A DNA stretch of 52,335 nucleotides from Bacteroidales bacterium (GCA_023229525.1 JALNZC010000012.1:37855-90189), one strand, 5' to 3'. Shown: positions 6,968 through 14,448, numbered from the stretch's first letter. Notes: generated from the sequence alone by a model not told the origin. Numbers and translations: made by a program.

Positions 6968-8329
6968 TCAGCTTCCGCATATCCTGCTTCCCAACTCTTT
7001 AAGGTCAATTCCGTCATAATTGCCTGAGCTCATCATCAGCAATACACTATTTTTCCAATTTTCGCTGTTTAGACTCGTCAATAGCAATTGAACGTTGTTA
7101 AACACTTCCAGGTTATTCCGTGAAAAACCTTCCTTTACCTGTTCTGGGGTGAGGTTGGGTAATCCTTTAAGGGCAAGTGCATGGGGATTATAATAAACGA
7201 TAGCGGTGTCGGCAGCATCCAACGTGCCTTTATAATGACCCAGAAATTCCCGGTTCAGACTACTGTATGTGTGTAACTCAAGGCAGGCGACTATTTTGCG
7301 ACTGGGGAATTGTTCTTTTACAGCTTTAAGTGTTGCCTCGACTTTTGAAGGAGCATGGGCAAAATCCTTAAAAACGATCGAAGTCTCACTTTCCGACACT
7401 ATCTCAAGTCGCTTTGAGGCTCCTTTAAAGGTCTGCATTGCAGAATAAAAATCGAAATCTCTTATTCCCAATTGATTACAAACAAGCCGTGCCCCTTCAA
7501 GGTTCATGAGATTGTGTTTGCCAAAGATCCGTAAGGGGAAGGCGTTTTCTTTAAGTAAGATGAAGGTTTGTCTTTCGCGGATTTCGTAGGAGGGAAGAGC
7601 ATAGGGAAGAATGGTTATATCGTCGCGACATCCCGGGCAGATGCGTTGTAATTCCGCATCGTCGGCACACCAGATAAGGCTTCCACCAGGGGTGATCTCA
7701 TTGATAAATATCCTGAATTGATCCACATAATTATCATAGGTCTGAAAAACATTAATGTGATCCCACGCGATGCCACTGAGAAGTGCAATATCGGGTTTAT
7801 AAAGGTGGAATTTAGGACGCGGGTCAATGGGCGAGGTGAGGTATTCATCTCCTTCAAAGATCATGACCGTTGCCTCTTGGGTCAGTTTAACCATAACATC
7901 GAAACCTTCGAGCTGGGCCCCTACCAGGTAATCACAGTCCAGGTTTGCCTGCCGGAGTGCATGCAGGATCATGGCTGTAATTGTGGTTTTCCCATGACTT
8001 CCCCCGATAACAACCCGCTTTTTATCTTTCGATTGTTCGTATAGAAATTCAGGATAGGAAAATATCTTCAATCCAAGTTCTCTTGCTCTCAGTAACTCCG
8101 GATTATCGGCTTTGGCATGCATCCCAAGGATTATGGCATCGAGACCGGAAGTGATCCTGGAAGCATCCCATCCAAGCTTTTCCGGGAGTAATCCATAACG
8201 AGCCAGACGGGATTTTGAGGGTTCAAAGATTTCATCATCGGAACCGCTTACCCGGTAACCTTTGCTAGCCAATGCAATAGCAAGGTTATGCATGGCGCTT
8301 CCACCAATGGCAATAAAATAAAGATGCAT
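6968..8329 (-). CDS. mpl: UDP-N-acetylmuramate:L-Ala-gamma-D-Glu-meso-DAP ligase (murein peptide ligase)
   Basis: A Mur-ligase enzyme that joins recycled L-Ala-gamma-D-Glu-meso-DAP tripeptide to UDP-MurNAc in the cytoplasm, feeding recovered wall peptide back into synthesis. The N-terminal Rossmann segment YFIAIGGSAMHNLAIALASKGY and GSD fit Mpl/MurC; the ATP loop GGSHGKTTITAMI, the central FEGDEYLTS (Mpl-specific in place of MurC's sequence), HINVF and FKDFAHAPSKVEATL follow. The start is set to the ATG at 8329, not the upstream one at 8365, because a TAATTTTG -7 box lies at 8347-8354 between them and family proteins begin at MHLYFIAIGG. It probably cooperates with NamZ and NagZ-AmiE encoded nearby. 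Confidence 0.93.
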   Translation of the reverse strand: MHLYFIAIGGSAMHNLAIALASKGYRVSGSDDEIFEPSKSRLARYGLLPEKLGWDASRITSGLDAIILGMHAKADNPELLRARELGLKIFSYPEFLYEQSKDKKRVVIGGSHGKTTITAMILHALRQANLDCDYLVGAQLEGFDVMVKLTQEATVMIFEGDEYLTSPIDPRPKFHLYKPDIALLSGIAWDHINVFQTYDNYVDQFRIFINEITPGGSLIWCADDAELQRICPGCRDDITILPYALPSYEIRERQTFILLKENAFPLRIFGKHNLMNLEGARLVCNQLGIRDFDFYSAMQTFKGASKRLEIVSESETSIVFKDFAHAPSKVEATLKAVKEQFPSRKIVACLELHTYSSLNREFLGHYKGTLDAADTAIVYYNPHALALKGLPNLTPEQVKEGFSRNNLEVFNNVQLLLTSLNSENWKNSVLLMMSSGNYDGIDLKELGSRICGS

Positions 8330-8346
8330 GAGAATTAGTTTTGGTT

Positions 8347-8354
8347 CAAAATTA
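8347..8354 (-). promoter_or_regulatory. mpl promoter -7 element; decides the start codon
   Basis: TAATTTTG on the minus strand, 18 bp upstream of the ATG at 8329. Transcription from it would begin near 8341, excluding the longer reading frame that starts at 8365. No clear -33 box. Confidence 0.5.
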
Positions 8355-8430
8355 AATGATTCCATACGAAAATGTGCTTTTCCTTGTTTCTTTTTAGTAA
8401 ATTCACAACTTATTTATACTGCTTTTAATC

Positions 8431-8483
8431 ACCTCATCCCCCTGGCTCTTCTCCTTAAGGAAAAGGGGTGCAGGGGTTGAGGT
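8431..8483. repeat. palindromic intergenic element, hairpin 1
   Basis: ACCTCATCCCC (8431-8441) pairs with GGGGTTGAGGT (8473-8483) with one mismatch; inside it, CTTCTCCTT pairs with AAGGAAAAG around its own centre (CCTTAAGG core). The nested arms give a long stem. It lies between divergent mpl and cysH and resembles the palindromic intergenic repeats (REP-like) seen in many genomes. Confidence 0.65.
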
Positions 8484-8492
8484 CTTGAGATT

Positions 8493-8520
8493 GAATTTCC
8501 CGTCTCTTGAGACGGAATTC
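8493..8520. repeat. palindromic intergenic element, hairpin 2
   Basis: CCGTCTC-TT-GAGACGG is a perfect 7-bp stem (8500-8515), extended by GAATT (8493-8497) and AATTC (8516-8520) with a 2-nt bulge. It lies 42 bp upstream of the cysH start and may affect its leader or be part of the same mobile-type palindromic element as hairpin 1. Confidence 0.65.
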
Positions 8521-8562
8521 GGGTACAGGTCTTACCCTGGAGTTGATAAAAATTGATTTCGT

Positions 8563-9261
8563 ATGAACGAAAGTATTGATGAATTGAATCTGCGATTCTG
8601 GAATTCCAGTCCGGTTGATATCCTGTCATGGTTTGCTACCGGATACCCCGGAAAGATTACTTTCTCTTCGAGCCTTGGCGCTGAGGACCAGGTGATAACA
8701 CATATCCTGGCTCGCAATAATCTGAATGTCCCCATTTTTACCCTTGATACCGGCCGGTTGTTTCAGGAGACTTATGATCTGATGCAAATCACTGAAAAAA
8801 AATATGGGATCCGGATAACAGTTTTTTTCCCGGATGCTTCACAAGTGGAAGAGATGGTAGCGGAAAAAGGCATCAATCTCTTTTATGAAAGTGTCGAAAA
8901 CCGGAAACTCTGTTGTCATATCCGGAAAATTGAACCCCTGAAAAGAGCGCTTCATGGAATGGAAGTCTGGGTCACCGGTCTGCGCCGGGCACAGTCGGTT
9001 ACCCGGCAGGATTCACAGTTAATTGAATGGGACCCGTCCCATGAGATGATCAAGGTAAATCCCTTATTAGGATGGACAAATGATGAATTATGGGGTTATA
9101 TTGAAAAAAACAACATACCGGTGAGCGATCTTCACCGGAAAGGTTATCCGAGCATCGGTTGTCTTCCGTGCACGCGCGCCATGCAACCCGGTGAAGATGT
9201 CCGTGCCGGCCGATGGTGGTGGGAACTGCCGCAATTCAAGGAATGCGGGCTTCATCAATAA
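8563..9261 (+). CDS. cysH: phosphoadenylyl/adenylyl-sulfate reductase (assimilatory)
   Basis: A 232-residue cytosolic enzyme of sulfate assimilation that reduces activated sulfate to sulfite with thioredoxin. The PP-loop region TFSSSLGAEDQVITHIL (33-49) and TLDTGRLFQETY (60-71) bind the nucleotide. Cys117-Cys118 and Cys200-x-x-Cys203 supply the CC...CxxC ligands of a [4Fe-4S] cluster, which points to the APS-reducing type rather than the cluster-free PAPS reductase of enterobacteria. The C-terminal ECGLH (Cys228) is the catalytic cysteine. No other sulfur gene is adjacent. No TAnnTTTG promoter was found; two palindromes precede the gene. Confidence 0.92.
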   Translation: MNESIDELNLRFWNSSPVDILSWFATGYPGKITFSSSLGAEDQVITHILARNNLNVPIFTLDTGRLFQETYDLMQITEKKYGIRITVFFPDASQVEEMVAEKGINLFYESVENRKLCCHIRKIEPLKRALHGMEVWVTGLRRAQSVTRQDSQLIEWDPSHEMIKVNPLLGWTNDELWGYIEKNNIPVSDLHRKGYPSIGCLPCTRAMQPGEDVRAGRWWWELPQFKECGLHQ

Positions 9262-9286
9262 ATTATTACCCAAAATATTACTCACT

Positions 9287-9514
9287 ATGTCGCGTATGGC
9301 ACCGGTTCCAACGGTCGAACTCGCTGAGGCAGGAATACTCGAGGACCTCATTCGACCATACACCCTAACCCGGTTGAAAAACCGGATTTTAAACACCCTT
9401 TCACAGGTACATACTGAAATTTCTGATATTGAAAAAGATGAACTCCAATTGCTCGGCTTCCGCTCCAAACAATTCAAAATGAAAGAGTTGACGAAAGTTC
9501 TCAACCGGGTTTAA
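9287..9514 (+). CDS. small protein of unknown function (75 aa)
   Basis: I do not recognise this protein. The reading frame extends upstream into cysH, but the ATG at 9287, 25 bp after the cysH stop, gives a compact 75-residue product (MSRMAPVPTVELAEAGILED...) that is predicted to be mostly helical, rich in Leu/Lys/Glu, without a signal peptide or membrane segment. The codon pattern and position downstream of cysH suggest a real gene, possibly co-transcribed with it. Its stop codon overlaps that of the opposing permease gene in a shared TTAA. Confidence 0.5.
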   Translation: MSRMAPVPTVELAEAGILEDLIRPYTLTRLKNRILNTLSQVHTEISDIEKDELQLLGFRSKQFKMKELTKVLNRV

Positions 9515-10731
9515 CTGAAACGGATCGCCCTGACAGGTGTGATCCGGGAAATAACAAAAGAGGGAATGATAAATATCAGGTAACACACAAACAGGGTTCC
9601 CGCGTTCAGTAAAAGGATATTCCATCCGTTTAAATAGATCGGAATAACCGAGACGTAATACGATTCTTCGGGGAGTGTCACCAATCCAAATTGTTTTTGC
9701 AACAGACACAGGGAAAATGCCAGGAGGTTTCCTAAAAGCATGCCCCATCCTACAATATAAAAAGCGTTATAAAGAAAAACTTTTCTGATGCCGGTATTCC
9801 GCATCCCGAGCGCTTTCAATATCCCTATCATACCGGTGCGTTCCAAGATCAAGATCAGCAAGGTCGAAATAATGGTAGTGGTAGATACAAGAATAATGAG
9901 TATAAGGATGATCAGCACATTTATGTCCTGAAGGTCAAGCCAATCGAATATCTGAGGATAGAGTTGCCGGATGGTGGAAGCATCAAGACTGAATCCGATC
10001 TGATGGTAAATATAGTTGCCCATCCTGTCCATATCTTTGAATCGCCGTAGTATAACCTCAAATCCTCCGACCTGGTCCGTAGTCCAGTTGTTCAGCTTCT
10101 GGATGTGATGGATGTCGCCGATAACATAGAGTTTATCGAATTCCTCGAGACCGGTATTAAAGATTCCCGAAATCCTGAACTTCCTTCCCAGAGTGTGTTC
10201 CCCGACGATAAAATACATCCGTAAATCATCATTTACCTTGAGATTCAGCAGATCCGCTGTTTTTTGTGAAATGATCACCTCGTCGGTACGACTGGTATCG
10301 CTGACCCTGAAAATTTTTCCTTCCTTCAACTTATCCCGGAAAAATCCCCAATCAAAATCGCTTCCAACCCCTTTTAATACAACCCCCTGAATTTGATCCC
10401 TGGTCTTTATAATCCCTGTTTTGGTTGCGAAAACCTGGATATGTAAGATATCTTTGTTGTGCTTCAGTTTGTCGTAAAAGGGTTGTTTTTTTTCGATTGG
10501 CCGGGGTTCAAAAGTCGAATTTTCGGTAAACCGGGTGATCTGAACATGGCCTGAAAAACCAATCACCTTTTCCTGTATCTCCTTTTTGAATCCTGTTAGA
10601 ATAGCAATAGCCACAAACATAATGGTAAGCCCCAGAGTTATTGATGTTACAGAGATGACCACAAAAGTCCGGGAGAAATTGGCCTTGCTCCTGGCAACAA
10701 GCCGCCGTGCGAGAAAAAATTCGGTATTCAA
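9511..10731 (-). CDS. LolC/LolE-type lipoprotein-releasing ABC transporter permease (FtsX family)
   Basis: A 406-residue inner-membrane permease. It has an N-terminal membrane helix (about 22-48, SVTSITLGLTIMFVAIAILTG) after LARRLVARSK, typical of Bacteroidota LolE-like proteins, a large periplasmic MacB-like domain (~50-270), and three C-terminal helices with the FtsX pattern (LIILVSTTTIISTLLILILERTGMIGILKALGMRNTGIRKVFL). Such permeases extract lipoproteins from the inner membrane with a LolD ATPase, not encoded nearby. The start is a TTG at 10731; no ATG fits, and the -7 box at 10754-10761 supports it with a ~17-nt leader. It converges on the small gene at 9287 with a 4-bp overlap. Confidence 0.87.
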   Translation of the reverse strand: MNTEFFLARRLVARSKANFSRTFVVISVTSITLGLTIMFVAIAILTGFKKEIQEKVIGFSGHVQITRFTENSTFEPRPIEKKQPFYDKLKHNKDILHIQVFATKTGIIKTRDQIQGVVLKGVGSDFDWGFFRDKLKEGKIFRVSDTSRTDEVIISQKTADLLNLKVNDDLRMYFIVGEHTLGRKFRISGIFNTGLEEFDKLYVIGDIHHIQKLNNWTTDQVGGFEVILRRFKDMDRMGNYIYHQIGFSLDASTIRQLYPQIFDWLDLQDINVLIILILIILVSTTTIISTLLILILERTGMIGILKALGMRNTGIRKVFLYNAFYIVGWGMLLGNLLAFSLCLLQKQFGLVTLPEESYYVSVIPIYLNGWNILLLNAGTLFVCYLIFIIPSFVISRITPVRAIRFS

Positions 10732-10753
10732 GAGATGAAGGTTACTTGTTTTG

Positions 10754-10761
10754 CAAAAGTA
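10754..10761 (-). promoter_or_regulatory. promoter -7 element of the LolC/E-type gene
   Basis: TACTTTTG on the minus strand. It sits 22 bp upstream of the TTG start at 10731. A plus-strand TAATTTTG (10764-10771) lies three bases away and could serve namZ, so the two divergent promoters would nearly touch. -33 boxes are weak for both. Confidence 0.5.
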
Positions 10762-10782
10762 GTTAATTTTGAAGAATGAAGG

Positions 10783-10880
10783 CTCGCGATGCTCGCGATG
10801 AAGGACGAAGGACGAGGGATGAAGGACGAAGGATGAAGGACGAAGGACGAAGGATGAAGGATGAAGGACGAAGGATGCAA
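10783..10880. repeat. heptad array GATGAAG/GACGAAG between divergent genes
   Basis: Two short CTCGCGATG elements, then about eleven perfect-register 7-bp units (GATGAAG, GACGAAG, GACGAGG) from 10797, followed by GATGCA and, at 10887-10902, two AAATCGT units. It lies in the presumed 5' leader of the NamZ gene. This is the one large array located upstream of both flanking genes. Confidence 0.9.
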
Positions 10881-10917
10881 AATATATCTAAAATCGTAAA
10901 TCGTTAACAGGTCTATA

Positions 10918-12114
10918 ATGTTTTCATTGCTGCGTGTAGTTTTAATTTCGTTTCTTTTATCGGTTGTGTTTCCGTCGGTGAAATTGAAATCGCAGGTTCT
11001 CACTGGCGCCAATCAGACGGGAAAGTATTTTCCTTTACTGAAAGGGAAAAACATCGCTGTCGTAGCGAACAGGGCTTCGGTACTAATGGGTACAGAGGGG
11101 ATTCCCGGTGTCAATCTTGTTGATACACTTTACTGGACAGGATTTTCCGTTAAGAAAGTCTTTTCTCCTGAACATGGTTTCAGGGGCAACGCTGAAGCGG
11201 GAGAACTTGTAAGTAACGAAATTGATACTGCAACCGGGATACCGGTCATTTCGCTTTATGGGAAACGGAAAAAACCAAATCCGGCAGATTTACAAAACAT
11301 CGATCTTGTAGTCTTTGACCTCCAGGATGTAGGTGCCCGTTTTTTTACTTACCTATCCACGCTTACTTATATAATGGAAGCCTGTGCAGAACAACACATT
11401 CCACTCCTGATCCTCGACCGGCCTAACCCAAATGGTTTTTATATTGATGGACCTGTTTTACAAAATAAATATGCCTCTTTTGTTGGACTTCACCCGGTTC
11501 CGGTTGTGTATGGAATGACCATCGGGGAATATGCGCAAATGGTCAACGGAGAGAAATGGCTGACAAATGGAGTCAGATGCATTTTACAAATAATTCCTCT
11601 GGCAGCCTATACTCACCGGACCCGGTTCAAAACCATGGTCAACCCTTCACCTAACCTCACCACCATGAATGCTATTCTGTTGTATCCTTCCCTATGCTTT
11701 TTTGAAGGGACACGCGTAAGTGTCGGAAGAGGAACCAGTCATCCGTTTGAGGTATTCGGCCATCCGGACTTTCATACCGGTTCATACTCATTTGTTCCCG
11801 GGAGCATTCCCGGAATGAGCCTGCATCCTCCGTATGAAGGTCAGAAATGTTTCGGAACGAATTTACAGGTGAAACCTGGAATGGATACTTGGAACGGTAG
11901 CAGGATCAACCTTCTCTGGTTGATTTCTGCCTTTAAAGAATTAGGATCTGATCCCGGATTCTTTACTCCATACTTTGATCAGCTTGCGGGGACAGACCAA
12001 TTGCGGCGACAGATAATAGAAGGAATGTCAGCGGATGAGATTAGGAAAAGCTGGGAGCCTGGAATTGAAAAGTTTAAGAAAATCAGGGAGAAATATTTAC
12101 TCTACCCTGAATAA
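10918..12114 (+). CDS. namZ: exo-beta-N-acetylmuramidase NamZ-like (DUF1343)
   Basis: A 398-residue protein with an N-terminal signal peptide (about residues 1-25, ending KLKSQ). It matches the DUF1343 family throughout: GKNIAVVANRASV (43-55), SPEHGFRG (83-90), VFDLQDVGARFFTYLSTL, LILDRPNPNGF, YGMTIGEYAQMVNGE, NPSPNLTT and FFEGTRVSVGRGTSHPFEVFGHP. Characterised members remove terminal MurNAc from peptidoglycan fragments. In Bacillus namZ clusters with nagZ and amiE; here a NagZ-AmiE fusion lies 9 kb away. The product is predicted periplasmic. The heptad array lies just upstream and another follows its stop. Confidence 0.9.
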   Translation: MFSLLRVVLISFLLSVVFPSVKLKSQVLTGANQTGKYFPLLKGKNIAVVANRASVLMGTEGIPGVNLVDTLYWTGFSVKKVFSPEHGFRGNAEAGELVSNEIDTATGIPVISLYGKRKKPNPADLQNIDLVVFDLQDVGARFFTYLSTLTYIMEACAEQHIPLLILDRPNPNGFYIDGPVLQNKYASFVGLHPVPVVYGMTIGEYAQMVNGEKWLTNGVRCILQIIPLAAYTHRTRFKTMVNPSPNLTTMNAILLYPSLCFFEGTRVSVGRGTSHPFEVFGHPDFHTGSYSFVPGSIPGMSLHPPYEGQKCFGTNLQVKPGMDTWNGSRINLLWLISAFKELGSDPGFFTPYFDQLAGTDQLRRQIIEGMSADEIRKSWEPGIEKFKKIREKYLLYPE

Positions 12115-12117
12115 AAA

Positions 12118-12319
12118 GATGCAGGATGCAGGATGCAGGATGCTGGATGCTGGATGCTGGATGCAAGCTCGCTGCGCTCGCGATGCTGGATAAAAGCTCG
12201 CTGTGCTCGCGATACTGGATGCAGGCTCGCTGCGCTCGCGATGCTGGATGCAGGCTCGCTGCGCTCGCGATGCTGGATGCAGGCTCGCTGCGCTCGCTGA
12301 TCCTCGATGCTGGATGCTG
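12118..12319. repeat. GGATGC(A/T) heptads with GCTCGCTGCGCTCGC modules, ~29-bp higher-order period
   Basis: It begins 3 bp after the namZ stop with GATGCAG/GATGCTG heptads, then several 29-30-bp repeats, each made of one 15-bp module (GCTCGCTGCGCTCGC or a variant) plus two heptads. It is purine-rich on the namZ sense strand. Confidence 0.92.
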
Positions 12320-12443
12320 GAGATAATAGACTCCTGTGAAATATGGCAATGTGGATGTGTTTAAAACCGTACAACCTTTTAGCAAAAACAAAACCCTCAC
12401 CAAAGCCGCTTTTACAACATTTTCACTTCCTCAAATTTCTTTT

Positions 12444-12536
12444 ATCCAGCATCCAGTATCCAGTATCCAGTATCTATATCCTATATCCTGCATCCTGTAT
12501 CCTGTATCCTGCATCCAGCATCCTGCATCCTGCATC
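12444..12536. repeat. ATCCAGT/ATCCTGC heptad array facing the preceding one
   Basis: About thirteen 7-bp units reading ATCCAG(C/T), ATATCCT and ATCCTG(C/T), ending just before the stop of the aminotransferase gene. The right end is the reverse complement of the left end of the 12118 array over ~25 bp, giving a terminal-inverted-repeat-like arrangement. The ~125 bp between the arrays (12320-12443) carry no supported feature. Confidence 0.92.
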
Positions 12537-12549
12537 ATTTTTCAGACCT

Positions 12550-13749
12550 TCAAAGTGTTCTTCCCGGGTAAACTTTTAATCCCTCTTCCAGGCATTTCAT
12601 CGCCTTTTTCAGGTCGTCGACTTTAAGCACGTAACTGATCCGTACCTCGTTTTTGCCCTGACCCGGAGTAGCGTAAAAGCCGGTGGCCGGGGCGAGCATC
12701 ACGGTCTGGCCTTGATAGCTGAAATTCTCAAGCAACCATTGACAAAATATATCGCAATCGTCGATAGGCAGACGGGCAACAGCATAGAATGCGCCGCCAG
12801 GATTCGGACAAAAACATCCTTCCATCCTATTTATAGATTCCACTACAATATCGCGGCGGCGTACATATTCCTCAAGAACTCCTTTCAAATAGCTTTCCGG
12901 AGTGTTTACTGCTTCTTCACCGGCGATTTGCCCGAACGTGGGAGGACTTAGCCGTGCCTGTGCAAATTTCAAGGCAGTGGCAATAACCGCTTTATTTTTC
13001 GAGATCATCACACCGATGCGAACACCACAAGCGCTGTAACGTTTTGAAATTGAATCGAGCAACACAACATTTTGTTCGATACCTTCGAGGTTCATTACTG
13101 AAAAATGCTTTTTCCCATCATAACAGAATTCGCGATAAACTTCATCGGAAAAGAGGTATAAATCGTGCTTTTTAACAATATCGCGGAGCAACTCCAATTC
13201 CTCCTTTGAATAAAGGTAACCGGTAGGATTATTGGGGTTACATATCATAATGGCTTTGGTCTTTGGTGTAATAGCCTTTTCGAAAGCGCTGATGGGGGGA
13301 AGAGCAAACCCGTTATCGATAAAGGATTCGATGGGTCGGACCACGATCCCTGCTGCTACGGCAAAACCATTATAATTAGCATAGAAAGGTTCCGGGATGA
13401 TGATTTCCTCTCCGGGATTCAGACAGGTAATCATGGCAAACAGGATACCTTCGGATCCGCCAGTAGTCACGATCATTTCATCCGGCGAAACAGTCACACC
13501 TACGCGACTATAATATTCAACAAGTTTTTTCCGGTAGGACAGTGTCCCGGCTGAATGGCTATATTCAACGACCTTCAGATCGGTGTTCCTGATCTTATCC
13601 AGCACATTGGCAGGAGTTTCGATATCGGGCTGACCGATGTTGAGATGGAAGACTTTGATCCCCCTTTTTTTTGCTTCATCTGAAAAAGGAACGAGCTTAC
13701 GGATAGGGGAAGGAGGACATGCTTGTCCCCGCTGGGAAATGGCTGGCAT
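12550..13749 (-). CDS. class I/II PLP-dependent aminotransferase (aspartate aminotransferase-like)
   Basis: A 399-residue fold-type I transaminase. Motifs in order: HLNIGQPDIETP (35-46), VTTGGSEGILFA (95-106, phosphate/PLP ring region), CNPNNPTGYLYS (170-181), FSDEVYREF (200-208, Asp and Tyr contacting PLP), the Schiff-base lysine in LDSISKRYSACGVRIG (Lys236) and a C-terminal VRISYVLK with the substrate-carboxylate Arg. The subfamily is common in Bacteroidota and annotated as aspartate/tyrosine/aromatic or general aminotransferase; the amino-acid specificity is not readable. It lies 70 bp downstream of the DUF1573 gene on the same strand, with a hairpin in between. Confidence 0.9.
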   Translation of the reverse strand: MPAISQRGQACPPSPIRKLVPFSDEAKKRGIKVFHLNIGQPDIETPANVLDKIRNTDLKVVEYSHSAGTLSYRKKLVEYYSRVGVTVSPDEMIVTTGGSEGILFAMITCLNPGEEIIIPEPFYANYNGFAVAAGIVVRPIESFIDNGFALPPISAFEKAITPKTKAIMICNPNNPTGYLYSKEELELLRDIVKKHDLYLFSDEVYREFCYDGKKHFSVMNLEGIEQNVVLLDSISKRYSACGVRIGVMISKNKAVIATALKFAQARLSPPTFGQIAGEEAVNTPESYLKGVLEEYVRRRDIVVESINRMEGCFCPNPGGAFYAVARLPIDDCDIFCQWLLENFSYQGQTVMLAPATGFYATPGQGKNEVRISYVLKVDDLKKAMKCLEEGLKVYPGRTL

Positions 13750-13775
13750 TGGATTATTTTTATTAAAGCAGGAAA

Positions 13776-13792
13776 GCCAGCTTTTGGCTGGC
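13776..13792 (-). terminator. possible weak terminator after the DUF1573 gene
   Basis: GCCAGC (13776-13781) and GCTGGC (13787-13792) form a 6-bp GC-rich stem with a 5-nt loop. On the minus strand it is followed by only UUU before other bases, so the U tract is poor. Confidence 0.35.
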
Positions 13793-13819
13793 CTCTGGTT
13801 TGTGTTTTACAGCTACTGG

Positions 13820-14284
13820 TTATTTACTTAACGGCGAGGAACCCTGATCAGTGGATTTTACCGGTTCCGTTGTGGCTGGCTTAGCTACGACCGTTCCCTT
13901 GATCTGAAGAACTATCCGGGATGTTTTAGCATTGGATGTTACAGTGACGGTTTTATTGATCGGACCGATATTGTGGGTATTATAAGTAACTTTTATCACA
14001 TCACTTTTGCCGGGGAGTATGGGTTCCTGGGGCCAGGTCGGGACAGTACAACCACACGACGATTGTGGTTTGGAAAGGATAAGCGGTTCTTTACCGGTAT
14101 TTGTAAATTTGAACTCGCAAGTGCCATCGGCCAATTGAAAAATCGTACCGTAATCGTGGACCGTTTTTTCAAATGCAATTTCCGGTGCATTCGGATTAAC
14201 TGGTGGTTGGGTCGCCGCATCCTGGGCGCTCACCGCAAAAGCCGTGAACATTAACAAGCCAAATGAAAAAAGAATTTTTTTCAT
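13820..14284 (-). CDS. secreted DUF1573 domain protein
   Basis: A 154-residue protein with a signal peptide (MKKILFSFGLLMFTAFAVSAQ). The remainder is a single DUF1573 Ig-like/MSP-like strand domain: FEKTVHDYGTIFQLADGTCEFKFTNTGKEPLILSKPQSSCGCTVPTWPQEPILPGKSDVIKVTYN. The CGC motif and the glycine-rich turns are hallmarks. The family is abundant in Bacteroidota and is presumed periplasmic or surface-exposed; no biochemical role is established. The last ~20 residues are low-complexity. Its own -7 element is visible at 14326-14333. Confidence 0.9.
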   Translation of the reverse strand: MKKILFSFGLLMFTAFAVSAQDAATQPPVNPNAPEIAFEKTVHDYGTIFQLADGTCEFKFTNTGKEPLILSKPQSSCGCTVPTWPQEPILPGKSDVIKVTYNTHNIGPINKTVTVTSNAKTSRIVLQIKGTVVAKPATTEPVKSTDQGSSPLSK

Positions 14285-14325
14285 ATTAAAATCGAGGTTT
14301 AGGTTAGAAAAAATGAATGATAGTG

Positions 14326-14333
14326 CAAAAGTA
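14326..14333 (-). promoter_or_regulatory. promoter -7 element of the DUF1573 gene
   Basis: TACTTTTG on the minus strand, 41 bp upstream of the ATG; CAAA at 14359-14362 (TTTG on the minus strand) is a possible -33 box but the 25-bp spacing is long. Confidence 0.5.
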
Positions 14334-14418
14334 TAAAATATTTTTATCTAAAGGCGAGCAAAGGTTTGAACCAATTCTGTATTAAATTTGTAGTTATATC
14401 GGTTTGTTAAAAAAAACC

Positions 14419-14426
14419 TACCTTTG
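14419..14426 (+). promoter_or_regulatory. promoter -7 element of the FakA-FakB fusion; argues for a downstream start
   Basis: TACCTTTG followed by CA is a textbook Bacteroidota -7 box. It lies inside the longest possible reading frame (TTG at 14404), so translation must begin after about 14432; the in-frame TTG at 14449 is the best candidate. A second box, TAAATTTG, is at 14383-14390. Confidence 0.55.
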
Positions 14427-14448
14427 CACGTTTTTAAAACACTACTTC

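Noticed and set aside
8329..8365. Longer mpl start at 8365
   Set aside because: The TAATTTTG promoter box at 8347-8354 lies inside it and homologues start at MHLYFIAIGG.
12118..12319. CRISPR-like pattern with a ~29-bp period (also 19150-19319)
   Set aside because: The spacing parts are themselves repeats of GATGCNG heptads, not unique spacers, and no cas gene is present.
12102..12403. Reading frames across heptad arrays (also at 3877-4298, 12126-12626, 18937-19291, 10728-11012 and 1328-1522)
   Set aside because: The predicted proteins are only translations of the repeats (patterns such as HPASCILHPAS or RERSEL) in several frames at once, with no start or promoter context.
12118..12536. Transposon-like element with terminal inverted repeats
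   Set aside because: The inverted ends are heptad arrays; there is no transposase between them and no target duplication.
13715..13728. GGACATGCTTGTCC palindrome near the start of the aminotransferase gene as an inserted element
   Set aside because: The corresponding residues (GQACPP) replace the same number of residues expected in homologues, so no insertion is evident.
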